DNA from: Candidatus Dormiibacterota bacterium | Lineage (GTDB): Bacteria > Chloroflexota > Dormibacteria > Dormibacterales > Dormibacteraceae | Reading direction: 5' to 3' | NCBI GenBank assembly: GCA_955652705.1 | Contig: CATPBK010000085.1 | Location: 1-32,916 of the forward strand | Length of the DNA stretch: 32,916 bases | Shown here: piece after piece, positions 1 through 6,499 of the stretch | Layout of the letters: each line of letters starts with the position of its first letter | Position numbering within the stretch: the stretch's first letter is position 1 | The notes under the pieces: model-generated | The model's database searches: none | The model's input: only the letters and a program-made list of their open reading frames with translations | What the model was told of the DNA's origin: nothing | Position numbers and translations under genes: made by a program

Positions 1-52
1 CGGCCTGCGATTTCTGGGAGCGCATCCGGGGACCCGACTGGGTCGCGGCTTG

Positions 53-550
53 ATGGAGCCGCTCCTCCGGGTGAGGTGTAAGAGTGGCGTGCGCTTGCTA
101 ACGGCCACAGCTTTGCTTGCGATTGCGGTGGCGTCCTGCGCGTCTTCGCCGCCCACTCCGAAGCCGGCCGCCGGCGTTTACCTGGGCGCCATCGGCCGAC
201 CCGGATGCATTCCGAGTGCTGTGTTTAGCGGAGGGATTCCCGAGACGGGGTTCGACTCACCCCAAGGCAGCGTCTGGGCGCTCTTCTTTGACTCCATCCC
301 GCCGCCCGCCGGCCAGGAGATCAAGGTCGTCTGGCGGATGACAGGCTCCGGCGACTTCAAGGTCGGAGCCAGGGACGCCGGCGGGAAAGAGTCGAAGCTG
401 ATCTGGGGCCCGGAGGACCACGGCGGTTCGACCTGGACCCACCCAGGTGCGGAGGTCGGCACAGGTTTCAAGTTCCCGCACGCCGGCTGCTGGGACATCC
501 ACATCGCCCGGTCCGATGCGCGGGCAGACCTCTGGCTGGCGGTCGTCTGA
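53..550 (+). CDS. small secreted lipoprotein, unknown function
   Basis: Function not recognised. The N terminus has a short basic stretch, a hydrophobic segment (TATALLAIAVA) and a lipobox-like ASC followed by a Ser/Pro/Thr-rich linker, so the mature protein should be lipid-anchored on the outer face of the membrane. The remaining ~130 residues contain several Trp, Gly and Asp residues and look like a small beta-rich extracellular domain; I recognise no family. Start choice is uncertain: TTG at 50, ATG at 53, or GTG at 71 or 89, all of which leave the signal peptide intact. The stop (548-550) directly abuts the stop of the convergent gene on the other strand, and the two stops together read TGATCA, so there is no room for a separate terminator. 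Confidence 0.7.
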   Translation: MEPLLRVRCKSGVRLLTATALLAIAVASCASSPPTPKPAAGVYLGAIGRPGCIPSAVFSGGIPETGFDSPQGSVWALFFDSIPPPAGQEIKVVWRMTGSGDFKVGARDAGGKESKLIWGPEDHGGSTWTHPGAEVGTGFKFPHAGCWDIHIARSDARADLWLAVV

Positions 551-994
551 TCAGCCCGCGAGTGCCCTCTCGATGTGGCGCTTGCGGTGCTCCGCCGAGT
601 GCGAGTCGAGGTCCCCCGGCCAGCCAGCCGAGCGCTCCCGCCCGGTGAAGAACTCGTCGGGCAACGAGCGCAGCTCCTTGATGACCTCGCGCTGAATCCG
701 GCGGTGCTCAGCCACCACGTCCGCCGCGGGACGACTGTGCCACTCGTCGTAGATGAGCTGGTTGCGGTCCCCGATCTCCATGCCCTCGCCCGGTTTGCGG
801 CGCTGTCCGCGCAGACCGCGCAGCGCCTGTGCCTTCCAGGCCACGATGTGGGCGAGAGCGTCCTTCACCGTCCAGTCGGCGAAGACCGGGCGGTCGAAAT
901 CAGTCGGCTCCAATTGGCGCACAAGCCGGTCCAGCGACCGGTACTCGGCCTCCACCCGGGCAATGACAGACGCGCGCGTGTGCCGGACCTTCAC
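551..994 (-). CDS. DinB / ClbS-like four-helix-bundle protein
   Basis: A 147-residue protein of the DinB/YfiT-like four-helix-bundle superfamily, whose members are often metal-dependent transferases using small thiols; the substrate here is unknown. Visible features are the family pattern DRPVFADWTVKDALAHIVAW (about residues 38-57), whose His is a typical metal ligand, and a C-terminal HSAEHRKRHIERAL helix with further histidines. The frame stays open upstream to 1186, but the start is placed at GTG 994 because it makes a GTGA overlap with the stop of pdxH (991-993) and the upstream translation is Pro/Arg-rich out-of-frame pdxH. It forms a two-gene leftward unit with pdxH. The family is fairly sure; the reaction is not. 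Confidence 0.75.
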   Translation of the reverse strand: MKVRHTRASVIARVEAEYRSLDRLVRQLEPTDFDRPVFADWTVKDALAHIVAWKAQALRGLRGQRRKPGEGMEIGDRNQLIYDEWHSRPAADVVAEHRRIQREVIKELRSLPDEFFTGRERSAGWPGDLDSHSAEHRKRHIERALAG

Positions 995-1575
995 GGTCCG
1001 AGCACCTCCGTAGTCCAGCCGCCGCGGCGGCGCGTGTAGCGCAGCCTGTCGTGGAGGCGGTTCGGCTTGTGCTCCCAGAACTCGATCCAGTCTGGCCGCA
1101 CCCGGAAGCCTCCCCAGAACGGCGGCAACGGGATCGGCGCGCCGGCCAGGCGCTCCCTGGTTTCCGAGTACATCGTCTCCAGCCACTCCCGGCTTTCGAT
1201 CACCCGGCTCTGCGGCGACACCCAGGCCGCGACCTGGCTCTCCAGCGGCCTGGTCTCCCAGTAAGCCAGAGCGTCGCGCCGAGAGAGCCGGCTGACCCGT
1301 CCCGCGGCCCGGACCTGGCGGCCGACCTCCCGCCAGTAGATCGCGAGGGCTGCGCGCGCGTTGGCCGCCAGCTCGTCGCCCTTACGGCTGCCCAGGTTCG
1401 TGTAGAAGGCGAAGCCACGCTCGCCCCATCCCTTCAGAAGCACCATCCGGACCGAGGGCCGGCCGGCCCGCGTCGCCGTGGCGAGCGCCATGGCTTCGGG
1501 CTGCGGCGCCCCTGCGGCCTCGGCCTCGCGGTACCAGGAGGCGAATTGTTTCAACGGGTCGGGATCCGCGTTCAA
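991..1575 (-). CDS. pdxH: pyridoxamine 5'-phosphate oxidase
   Basis: FMN-dependent oxidation of pyridoxamine- or pyridoxine-5'-phosphate to pyridoxal 5'-phosphate, the last step of B6 salvage, in the cytoplasm. At 194 residues it is slightly shorter than E. coli PdxH (about 218), mainly at the N terminus. Family signatures in order: ATRAGRPSVRMVLLKG (about residues 34-49), FYTNLGSRKGDELAANARAA with the FMN phosphate-binding region, RQVRAAGRV, PLESQVAAWVSPQS, and the C-terminal WGGFRVRPDWIEFWEHKPNRLHDR, which is diagnostic of the PdxH C-terminal dimerisation domain. The start is TTG at 1575. It is divergent from hisS with about 54 bp between the two starts, so the two promoters must share that gap. 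It is followed by the overlapping DinB-like gene. Confidence 0.93.
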   Translation of the reverse strand: MNADPDPLKQFASWYREAEAAGAPQPEAMALATATRAGRPSVRMVLLKGWGERGFAFYTNLGSRKGDELAANARAALAIYWREVGRQVRAAGRVSRLSRRDALAYWETRPLESQVAAWVSPQSRVIESREWLETMYSETRERLAGAPIPLPPFWGGFRVRPDWIEFWEHKPNRLHDRLRYTRRRGGWTTEVLGP

Positions 1576-1617
1576 CTGAGCGGCTCACACGTTAGAGGGT
1601 CGCGCGCGCCCCACCCG

Positions 1618-1623
1618 TAAAAT
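1618..1623 (+). promoter_or_regulatory. -10 box of hisS, leaderless geometry
   Basis: TAAAAT lies six bases before the GTG start of hisS. With the usual -12 to -7 numbering, +1 falls on the G of the start codon, so the transcript would be leaderless. No convincing -35 box was found at 16-18 bp. The promoter strength and exact start are inferred. Confidence 0.5.
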
Positions 1624-1629
1624 CGGCAG

Positions 1630-2889
1630 GTGCCTCCCTCCCAGCCGATTCGTGCCACCCGCGGAGTTCGCGACATCCTGCCGCCCGAGCGCGCCGTCTG
1701 GCAGGTGGCGGAAGCTGCCGCCGCCGCCATCGCGGAGCGCTTCGGCTACCAGGAGATCGAGACGCCGATCATCGAGCCCGCCGAGCTGGTGGAGCGGGGG
1801 GTGGGGGAGTCGACCGACGTCGTCACCAAAGAGCTCTACAAGTTCCAGGACCCCGGCAAGCGCTGGCTGGTGCTGCGGCCGGAGGGCACGGCGGGAGCCG
1901 TCCGCGCCTACTTCGAAGGCCACCTGAACCAGGGTCCGCAGCCGGCTCGCCTCTACCTGATGGGTCCCATGTTCAGGCACGATCGCCCCCAGGCCGGCCG
2001 CTACCGCCAGCTCTACCAGTTCGACGTCGAGGCGATCGGCGACGACTCGCCCGCCTATGACGCGGAGGTCATCGAGATCGCCTGGAACTGGTTCAAGGAC
2101 CTCGGCCTGAACGGCGTCAACCTGCAGCTCAACAGCATCGGCGACGCCAAGTGCCGGCCCGCCTACCGGCAGGCGCTGCTCGACTACTACCGGCCCTTGA
2201 AAGACAAGCTCGACGCCGACTGCCAGCGGCGCCTTGAGATCAACCCGCTGCGCCTTTTGGACTGCAAGACCGACGCCAAGTACGCGGCCGACGCGCCCAA
2301 AGTGACCGACTACCTCTGTGACGAGTGCCGCGCCGCTTTCGCCGAGGTGCGTCGCCTGCTCGACGCGGCCGGAATCGAATATCGACTTAACCCGCGCCTT
2401 GTCCGTGGGCTTGACTACTACACGCGGACCGCCTTCGAGTTCTGGCACGAGGCCATCGGCGGCGCCCAGAACGCACTTGGCGGCGGCGGCCGCTACGACG
2501 GCCTGGCCGAGGAGCTGGGCTGGCCGGCCACCCCGGCGGTTGGCTTCGCCGCGGGTCTCGACCGGACAGTGGCGATGATGCACGAAGAAGGCATCGAGAT
2601 CGTCGCCAAGCCACCCGCTGACATCCTGGTCGTCCCGGACGGGCCGGACCTCGCGGTGGCCGCCGCGGAGGTCGGCCGGATCAGCCGGCAAGTCCGACCG
2701 GCCATGGTCGACTACTCCGCCCGGAGCTTGAAGGCCAAGATGCGCTCGGCCGACCGCCTCGGCTGCCGCTGGGTCGCGATCTTCAATGCGGACGAGGCCC
2801 GGCGCAAGGTCGTCCAGCTGCGCGAGATGGCCAGCGGCGAGCAGCGCGAAGTGGCTTGGCAAGACCTGCCGGAGGCGCTCGCGTCATGA
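1630..2889 (+). CDS. hisS: histidyl-tRNA synthetase
   Basis: Charges tRNA-His with histidine; class II synthetase, cytoplasmic homodimer. The 419-residue length is normal for the bacterial form. Visible: the N-terminal RATRGVRDILPPE signature (about residues 8-20), motif 1 region around the ELVERGVGESTDVVTKELY stretch, motif 2 MGPMFRHDRPQAGRYRQLYQ with the catalytic Arg, the histidine-specific LVRGLDYYTRTAFEFWHE block, motif 3 in GGGGRYDGL...AVGFAAGLDR, and a C-terminal anticodon-binding domain from about residue 325. GTG 1630 is chosen because a TAAAAT box sits six bases upstream. The stop overlaps the aspS ATG (ATGA), so the two synthetases are translationally coupled, an arrangement also found in Firmicutes. 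Confidence 0.97.
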   Translation: MPPSQPIRATRGVRDILPPERAVWQVAEAAAAAIAERFGYQEIETPIIEPAELVERGVGESTDVVTKELYKFQDPGKRWLVLRPEGTAGAVRAYFEGHLNQGPQPARLYLMGPMFRHDRPQAGRYRQLYQFDVEAIGDDSPAYDAEVIEIAWNWFKDLGLNGVNLQLNSIGDAKCRPAYRQALLDYYRPLKDKLDADCQRRLEINPLRLLDCKTDAKYAADAPKVTDYLCDECRAAFAEVRRLLDAAGIEYRLNPRLVRGLDYYTRTAFEFWHEAIGGAQNALGGGGRYDGLAEELGWPATPAVGFAAGLDRTVAMMHEEGIEIVAKPPADILVVPDGPDLAVAAAEVGRISRQVRPAMVDYSARSLKAKMRSADRLGCRWVAIFNADEARRKVVQLREMASGEQREVAWQDLPEALAS

Positions 2890-4676
2890 GCGGAGGCGAG
2901 CGCGTCAACTGCGGAGCACTGCGTGCCGCCGACGCCGGCAAGGAGGTCGAGCTTTTCGGCTGGGTGGCCCGACGCCGCGACCATGGCGGCTTGATCTTCA
3001 TCGACGTGCGCGACCGCTGGGGCGCGGTGCAGGTCGTGTTCAACCCGGCCGACGCGACGCAGGCACACGCGGCTGCATCAGAGCTCCGCGGCGAGTATGT
3101 CGTGCGCGTTACCGGCAGCGTGCGCAAGCGCCCGGCCGGCTCCGAGAACCCGCGGATGGCGACCGGCGAGGTCGAGGTCTTGGCCAAAGGCGTTGAGATC
3201 TTGAGCACCAGTAAGACGCCGCCCTTTCCGATTGAAGGAGAGGAGCAGGACGTCGACGAGTCGCTCCGCTTGAAGTACCGCTACCTGGACCTGAGGCGCC
3301 CGCACATGCAGCGGTTCCTAGAGATCCGGCACCGCGTGAACAAGGTGACGCACGCCTACTTCGATGAGCAGGACTTCTTGGAGGTGGAGACGCCGATCCT
3401 GACCAAGAGCACGCCCGAGGGCGCGCGCGACTTCTTGGTCCCCTCTCGGCTCTACCCGGGCAAGTTCTTCGCGCTGCCGCAGTCGCCCCAGCAGCTGAAG
3501 CAGCTGCTGATGGTCGCGGGCGTCGGCCGCTACTACCAAATCGCCCATTGCATGCGCGACGAGGACTTGCGCGCCGACCGTGCGGCGGAGTTCACGCAGC
3601 TGGACATGGAGATGTCATTTCCGACCGAGGAGACCATCTTCGAGGTCCTGGAAGGGCTCTTCGGCCGCCTCTGGAAGGAGCTGGCCGGCGTGGACTTACC
3701 GCGCCCGTGGCCGCGGATCGATATGAAGGAGTCGCTGCTCCGCTACGGGACCGACAAGCCGGACCTGCGTTTCGACCTCGAGATCGCCGACCTGAGCCAG
3801 GTCCTGGCGCAGACGGAGGCTCAGGTCTTCCGGAAGGTGCTCGGTGAAAGGGGCGTAGTGCGAGGGATGGCGGTGCCCGGCGGTAAAGATCTGACGCGCA
3901 AGGAACTCGACGAGCTGGTCGTGCTCGCCAAGGGCGCCGGGGGCCAGGGCCTGGCCTGGGTGCCGGGACCGCTTGACAAGTTCTTGAGCGAGAAGGAGCT
4001 GGCCGGGATCCGCGCCGCGACAAAGGCGGGCGACGGCGACGTAGTGCTGATCGCGGCCGACCGCCGTCGCCGCGCGGAGAAGGTGATGGGCATCATGCGC
4101 ACCGAGATCGCCCGCCGCCGCGGCCTGGTGAGGGACCAGGAGTGGCGCTTCCTCTGGGTCTACCCGATGTACCTCTTCGATGAGGACGACGAGGGCAACA
4201 TGACTTACGGCCACCACCCGTTCACACGGCCGATGGAGGGCGATATCCCCATCATCGACACGCGTCCCTACGACGTGCGGGCGCATTCCTACGACATCGT
4301 CTGCAACGGCTATGAGCTCGGCAGCGGCAGCCTCCGGATCTACCGTCGCGACCTCCAGGAGCGGGTCTTCGAGATTCTCGGTCTCTCCCACGAGACCATC
4401 CAGGAGCGTTTCGGCCACCTGCTGGAGGCCTTCGAGTACGGCGTCCCGCCCCATGGCGGCTTTGCCTTCGGGATGGATCGCGTGATCATGCTCCTGGGCG
4501 GGACCGACAACATCCGGGATGTGATCGCCTTCCCGAAGACTCAGAGCACGCAGGACCTCCTCTTCGAGGCCCCCAGCGACGTCGATCCGGATCAGCTCGA
4601 CGAGCTGGGGCTGGCGCTTAAGCCAAAACCGACAGGCGGGGGTCGCCGCCAGCCGGCTTCGCCGGGCGCGCCGTGA
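2886..4676 (+). CDS. aspS: aspartyl-tRNA synthetase, predicted non-discriminating
   Basis: Class II AspRS of the bacterial type (596 residues) with an N-terminal OB-fold anticodon domain, the catalytic core with an inserted GAD domain (about residues 275-410), and a C-terminal extension. Core signatures include [31 protein letters not shown], the [20 protein letters not shown] motif 2 region and [12 protein letters not shown] (motif 3). In the anticodon domain the RRRDHGG stretch has His at residue 33, and the RPAGSEN stretch has Gly at residue 85. In Pseudomonas-type AspRS these two positions (His/Gly) mark the non-discriminating enzyme that also charges tRNA-Asn, whereas discriminating forms have Leu/Lys. 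This implies a GatCAB amidotransferase elsewhere in the genome. An in-frame upstream start at 2856 is rejected in favour of the ATGA overlap with hisS. Confidence 0.97.
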   Translation: MSGGERVNCGALRAADAGKEVELFGWVARRRDHGGLIFIDVRDRWGAVQVVFNPADATQAHAAASELRGEYVVRVTGSVRKRPAGSENPRMATGEVEVLAKGVEILSTSKTPPFPIEGEEQDVDESLRLKYRYLDLRRPHMQRFLEIRHRVNKVTHAYFDEQDFLEVETPILTKSTPEGARDFLVPSRLYPGKFFALPQSPQQLKQLLMVAGVGRYYQIAHCMRDEDLRADRAAEFTQLDMEMSFPTEETIFEVLEGLFGRLWKELAGVDLPRPWPRIDMKESLLRYGTDKPDLRFDLEIADLSQVLAQTEAQVFRKVLGERGVVRGMAVPGGKDLTRKELDELVVLAKGAGGQGLAWVPGPLDKFLSEKELAGIRAATKAGDGDVVLIAADRRRRAEKVMGIMRTEIARRRGLVRDQEWRFLWVYPMYLFDEDDEGNMTYGHHPFTRPMEGDIPIIDTRPYDVRAHSYDIVCNGYELGSGSLRIYRRDLQERVFEILGLSHETIQERFGHLLEAFEYGVPPHGGFAFGMDRVIMLLGGTDNIRDVIAFPKTQSTQDLLFEAPSDVDPDQLDELGLALKPKPTGGGRRQPASPGAP

Positions 4677-4697
4677 AGGGGGGAATCGTCCCCCCCT
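4677..4697 (+). terminator. GC hairpin after aspS (weak terminator candidate)
   Basis: Directly after the aspS stop, AGGGGGG (4677-4683) can pair with CCCCCCT (4691-4697) around a 7-base loop, giving a strong 7-bp stem. There is no T-run after it, so classical intrinsic termination is doubtful. It may instead protect the 3' end of the message or insulate the structured stretch that follows. Confidence 0.4.
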
Positions 4698-4894
4698 CAG
4701 AGTGGGTACCATGAACATGTCGCCGCCGGGGCGGGGACCCATGTGCGCGTTGCCCAACAGCAAGTACATCGGGACCCCGGTGTCCCGGGTGGAACGCCGA
4801 GCCGGCCAGACCGGAAGGCGGGAAGCCCCGGCAGGGGACCCACCTGACGTCCGAGAGGACAACCGACGGGTCTTCGCCTCGACGGCGACCTTCC
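4698..4894 (+). ncRNA. structured non-coding stretch, possible 6S RNA
   Basis: No convincing gene lies here. The sequence folds by eye into a closed structure: GTGGGTACC (4702-4710) pairs with GGGACCCAC (4835-4843), 8 of 9 bases, enclosing local hairpins CCGC/GCGG (4723-4734), CGGGAC/GTCCCG (4770-4787) and GCCGG/CCGGC (4801-4832). Another hairpin, GTCC-GAGA-GGAC, lies at 4849-4860. The size (about 150-190 nt) and the place directly downstream of aspS recall 6S RNA (ssrS), which sits next to aspS in Bacillus. If so it would bind housekeeping RNA polymerase as a promoter mimic. I cannot run a covariance model. The large central bubble of 6S is not obvious, and the ends are approximate. It is immediately followed by repeat copy A. 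Confidence 0.4.
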
Positions 4895-5106
4895 AGTGAA
4901 CCCTGGCGCCGGGACCGCTTGCATCCGACCGCCCATTTCCGCCGGGCGCCTACCGGCGCTGATGCCGGTGTCTGGGGGCCCGGCCCCCGTCGTCACGCAT
5001 CTGCGGATGCGCTGCCTAGGGAGCCACCCCATCCTGGGCACCGACGGTCTGGGCGGCCGGCCTGGGGCCCTCTGGGCTGCACAGCGCCCCGGCGCCAGGC
5101 TTCACT
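4895..5106. repeat. structured repeat, copy A (212 bp, 19-bp terminal inverted repeats)
   Basis: First of two copies in the window (the other at 13338-13584). The ends are AGTGAACCCTGGCGCCGGG (4895-4913) and CCCGGCGCCAGGCTTCACT (5088-5106), which are inverted repeats with one mismatch (position 7). The interior carries hairpins shared with copy B: CCGGC...GCCGG around 4952-4968, GGGGG...CCCCC around 4974-4987, and CGCATC-TGCG-GATGCG near 4996-5011. No clear flanking target duplication is visible and no transposase is encoded. It ends one base before the apparent start of the next gene. It is either a MITE-like element or a cis-acting structured RNA closed by a long P1 helix. Confidence 0.85.
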
Positions 5107-5107
5107 G

Positions 5108-5386
5108 CTGACGGCCCTCCTGCGACCCTGGCCGCTCCTCTCCATCCTCTTCGTCGTGATCGTGAGCCAGCTCTTCTATGCGTTCCTGCCCTACCGCCGC
5201 CGCAACTACGTAGCAGTGCTCCTGCTGACCGCCACCGGCTTCGGCCTGGGCCAGCTCTGGGAATACCTTGGGCTGCCGTCTTTCGCCATCGGCGAGGCCA
5301 ACCTGCTGCCCGCCCTGGTGGCCGCCCTGCTGCTGCAGCCGCTGGCCTCGAGGCTGCCCATAAACTTGCGCAAGGAGCGAGGGTGA
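5108..5386 (+). CDS. small membrane protein, first gene of the sigma-factor operon
   Basis: Function not recognised. The reading frame encodes about 92 residues with two or three hydrophobic segments: LLSILFVVIVSQLFYAFLP, then YVAVLLLTATGFGLGQLW, then NLLPALVAALLLQPLA, ending in the basic tail NLRKERG. The frame is open back through repeat A, but that part is repeat-derived, so the gene should begin after 5106. No ATG is available there. CTG 5108 (MTALLRPWPLL) is the best placed start; GTG 5156 or 5162 would cut into the first membrane segment. The stop overlaps the GTG of the next gene by 4 bp, so it is coupled to the DUF948, YtxH, anti-sigma and sigma genes. The start is uncertain; the coding status of the 3' part is likely. 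Confidence 0.6.
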   Translation: MTALLRPWPLLSILFVVIVSQLFYAFLPYRRRNYVAVLLLTATGFGLGQLWEYLGLPSFAIGEANLLPALVAALLLQPLASRLPINLRKERG

Positions 5387-5748
5387 TCAACTTCATGTAC
5401 TTCGCGATCGGGCTCCTGGCGCTGACCCTGGCGGTGGCGCTGCCGGTCGGCCTGCTGCGCCTGACGGGCCGGCTCGGACGCGCCAGCGAGGAGCTCACGA
5501 CCACTATCGAAGAGATCAACGAGACGCTCCCGGAAGTGCGTCATACGATCAGCAACCTGAACCAGATCACGTCCGGCGTGAACGTCGGGCTGCAGGCCGC
5601 CGAGGCGCGCGCGACTCGCTTCAGCGGCCGCCTGGGTGAGAAGCTTCGCGGACCAGCTGCGGCCGTCGCGGCGGCGGCGTACGGGGTGAAGGTGGGGGCC
5701 GCCAGCCTCTGGCGGTCATATTCAGGAGGAAAGAGCGGTGGCCAGTGA
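5383..5748 (+). CDS. DUF948 (YtxG-like) membrane protein
   Basis: A 121-residue protein with one N-terminal membrane span (FAIGLLALTLAVALPVGLL, about residues 6-24) followed by a long amphipathic coiled-coil stretch (residues 30-75, with the pattern LTTTIEEINETLPEVRHTIS) and an Ala-rich second helix. This is the architecture of DUF948 proteins such as Bacillus YtxG. The molecular role is unknown; in Bacillus the ytxGH genes are part of the SigB general stress regulon. The GTG start at 5383 is preceded by AAGGAG at 5372-5377 and overlaps the previous stop (GTGA). It lies two genes upstream of an RsbW-like gene and a SigB-like gene, which fits a stress role. The assignment rests on architecture and context. 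Confidence 0.72.
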   Translation: MINFMYFAIGLLALTLAVALPVGLLRLTGRLGRASEELTTTIEEINETLPEVRHTISNLNQITSGVNVGLQAAEARATRFSGRLGEKLRGPAAAVAAAAYGVKVGAASLWRSYSGGKSGGQ

Positions 5749-6055
5749 GGAAAATGGCGGCGGCGGCGGCTTCGGCTGGGGGTTCGTCATCGGGGGCTTG
5801 ATCGGCTTCGTGGCCGGCGCCTATCTGGCCTCGGGACCCGGGCGAGAGCAGGTCGACACGTTGCGCTCCCGCACGATCGAGCTGAGCGGGTCCGACTTCG
5901 CCGGTCGGGCGCGGGCCGCCGCGGGCCGGGCGCGGACCGCGGTCCAGGACCCCGAACATCCGGTCGGGCGAGCGGTCCGCGACGGCATCACGGCGGCCCG
6001 CAAGCGACGCCAGGAGCTGGAGTCGCGCGAAACGGAAGGTAGCTCCGACGCGTAG
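5738..6055 (+). CDS. YtxH-domain protein
   Basis: A 105-residue protein. A Gly-rich N terminus leads into a membrane-spanning, glycine-zipper-like segment (WGFVIGGLIGFVAGAYLA, about residues 14-31) followed by SGPGREQVDTLRSRT, close to the YtxH pattern in which the helix is followed by a short TPxxGxE/R turn. The rest is a charged, Ala/Arg-rich helix. It is probably a small membrane-anchored envelope protein of the general stress type. The GTG start at 5738 lies inside the end of the DUF948 gene (11-bp overlap), with GGAGGA at 5724-5729 as ribosome-binding site. The stop TAG abuts the ATG of the next gene. Confidence 0.75.
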   Translation: MASEENGGGGGFGWGFVIGGLIGFVAGAYLASGPGREQVDTLRSRTIELSGSDFAGRARAAAGRARTAVQDPEHPVGRAVRDGITAARKRRQELESRETEGSSDA

Positions 6056-6499
6056 ATGGGTATATCAAAGCCTGGAACTGTGACACGGAAGCCGATGGCC
6101 GAGCTGAAGCTCGCCGCCCAGCCGGAGATGATCGCGACCGCCAAGCGGACCGCGGCGTCCCTGGGCAGCATGCTGGGGTTCAGCCTGGAAGACCTCGACG
6201 AGCTGAACATCGCCCTCGCCCAGGCCTGCGACAGCGCCATCGAGGCGGGTCGCGAGGCGTGGGGCGAAGAGGCGACGCTCAAGCTCTCCTTCTTCTCCAA
6301 CGAGAAGGGGTTGGAAGTGGAGGTGCAGGCGGTGCAGCCACGTAGCCCGCACCCCCTGCCGCTCGCCAAGCAGCGCGTCCATGACGCGACCCTGGACAGG
6401 ATCGCGCAGGACATGATCCGCTGCTTCGTCGACGACTTCCACCCGAGCGTCTCGAGCACCCGCGTCCGGTTCCGTCTCGTCAAGTACTTGATTGGGTAG
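6056..6499 (+). CDS. RsbW-like anti-sigma factor with degenerate ATP site
   Basis: A 147-residue protein of the GHKL/RsbW-SpoIIAB fold, expected to bind and hold the sigma factor encoded next. The alignment to RsbW can be followed from EDLDELNIALAQACDSAIEAG (residues 45-65, N-box region) to the terminal VKYLIG, which matches the KYLNG end region of Bacillus RsbW. The N-box normally reads SEACTNA; here it is AQACDSA, so the catalytic Glu is Gln56 and the Mg-binding Asn is Ser60. The DxGxxF G1 box and the Gly-rich ATP lid are also absent. The protein may therefore be unable to phosphorylate an antagonist, and no RsbV/SpoIIAA gene is near. ATG 6056 follows the previous stop directly; Met14 is an alternative. 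It overlaps the sigma gene by 8 bp. Confidence 0.75.
   Translation: MGISKPGTVTRKPMAELKLAAQPEMIATAKRTAASLGSMLGFSLEDLDELNIALAQACDSAIEAGREAWGEEATLKLSFFSNEKGLEVEVQAVQPRSPHPLPLAKQRVHDATLDRIAQDMIRCFVDDFHPSVSSTRVRFRLVKYLIG

Noticed and set aside
1585-2862. 425-codon open frame antisense to hisS
   Set aside because: It mirrors hisS codons in GC-rich DNA; the product is Val/Gly/Arg/Asp-rich with no motif, and hisS is certain.
4800-4832. Signal recognition particle RNA (CCGGAAGG resembles the SRP tip)
   Set aside because: The flanking symmetric loop (GUCAGG ... AGCAG) of SRP RNA is absent.
4702-4899. 65-codon frame within the aspS downstream stretch
   Set aside because: Low-complexity Gly/Arg/Pro product, no ribosome-binding site, and the region folds as a structured RNA.
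4919-5107. N-terminal extension of the 5.1-kb membrane protein through repeat A
   Set aside because: The extension is repeat sequence, His/Pro/Arg-rich, and not shared with the gene after copy B.
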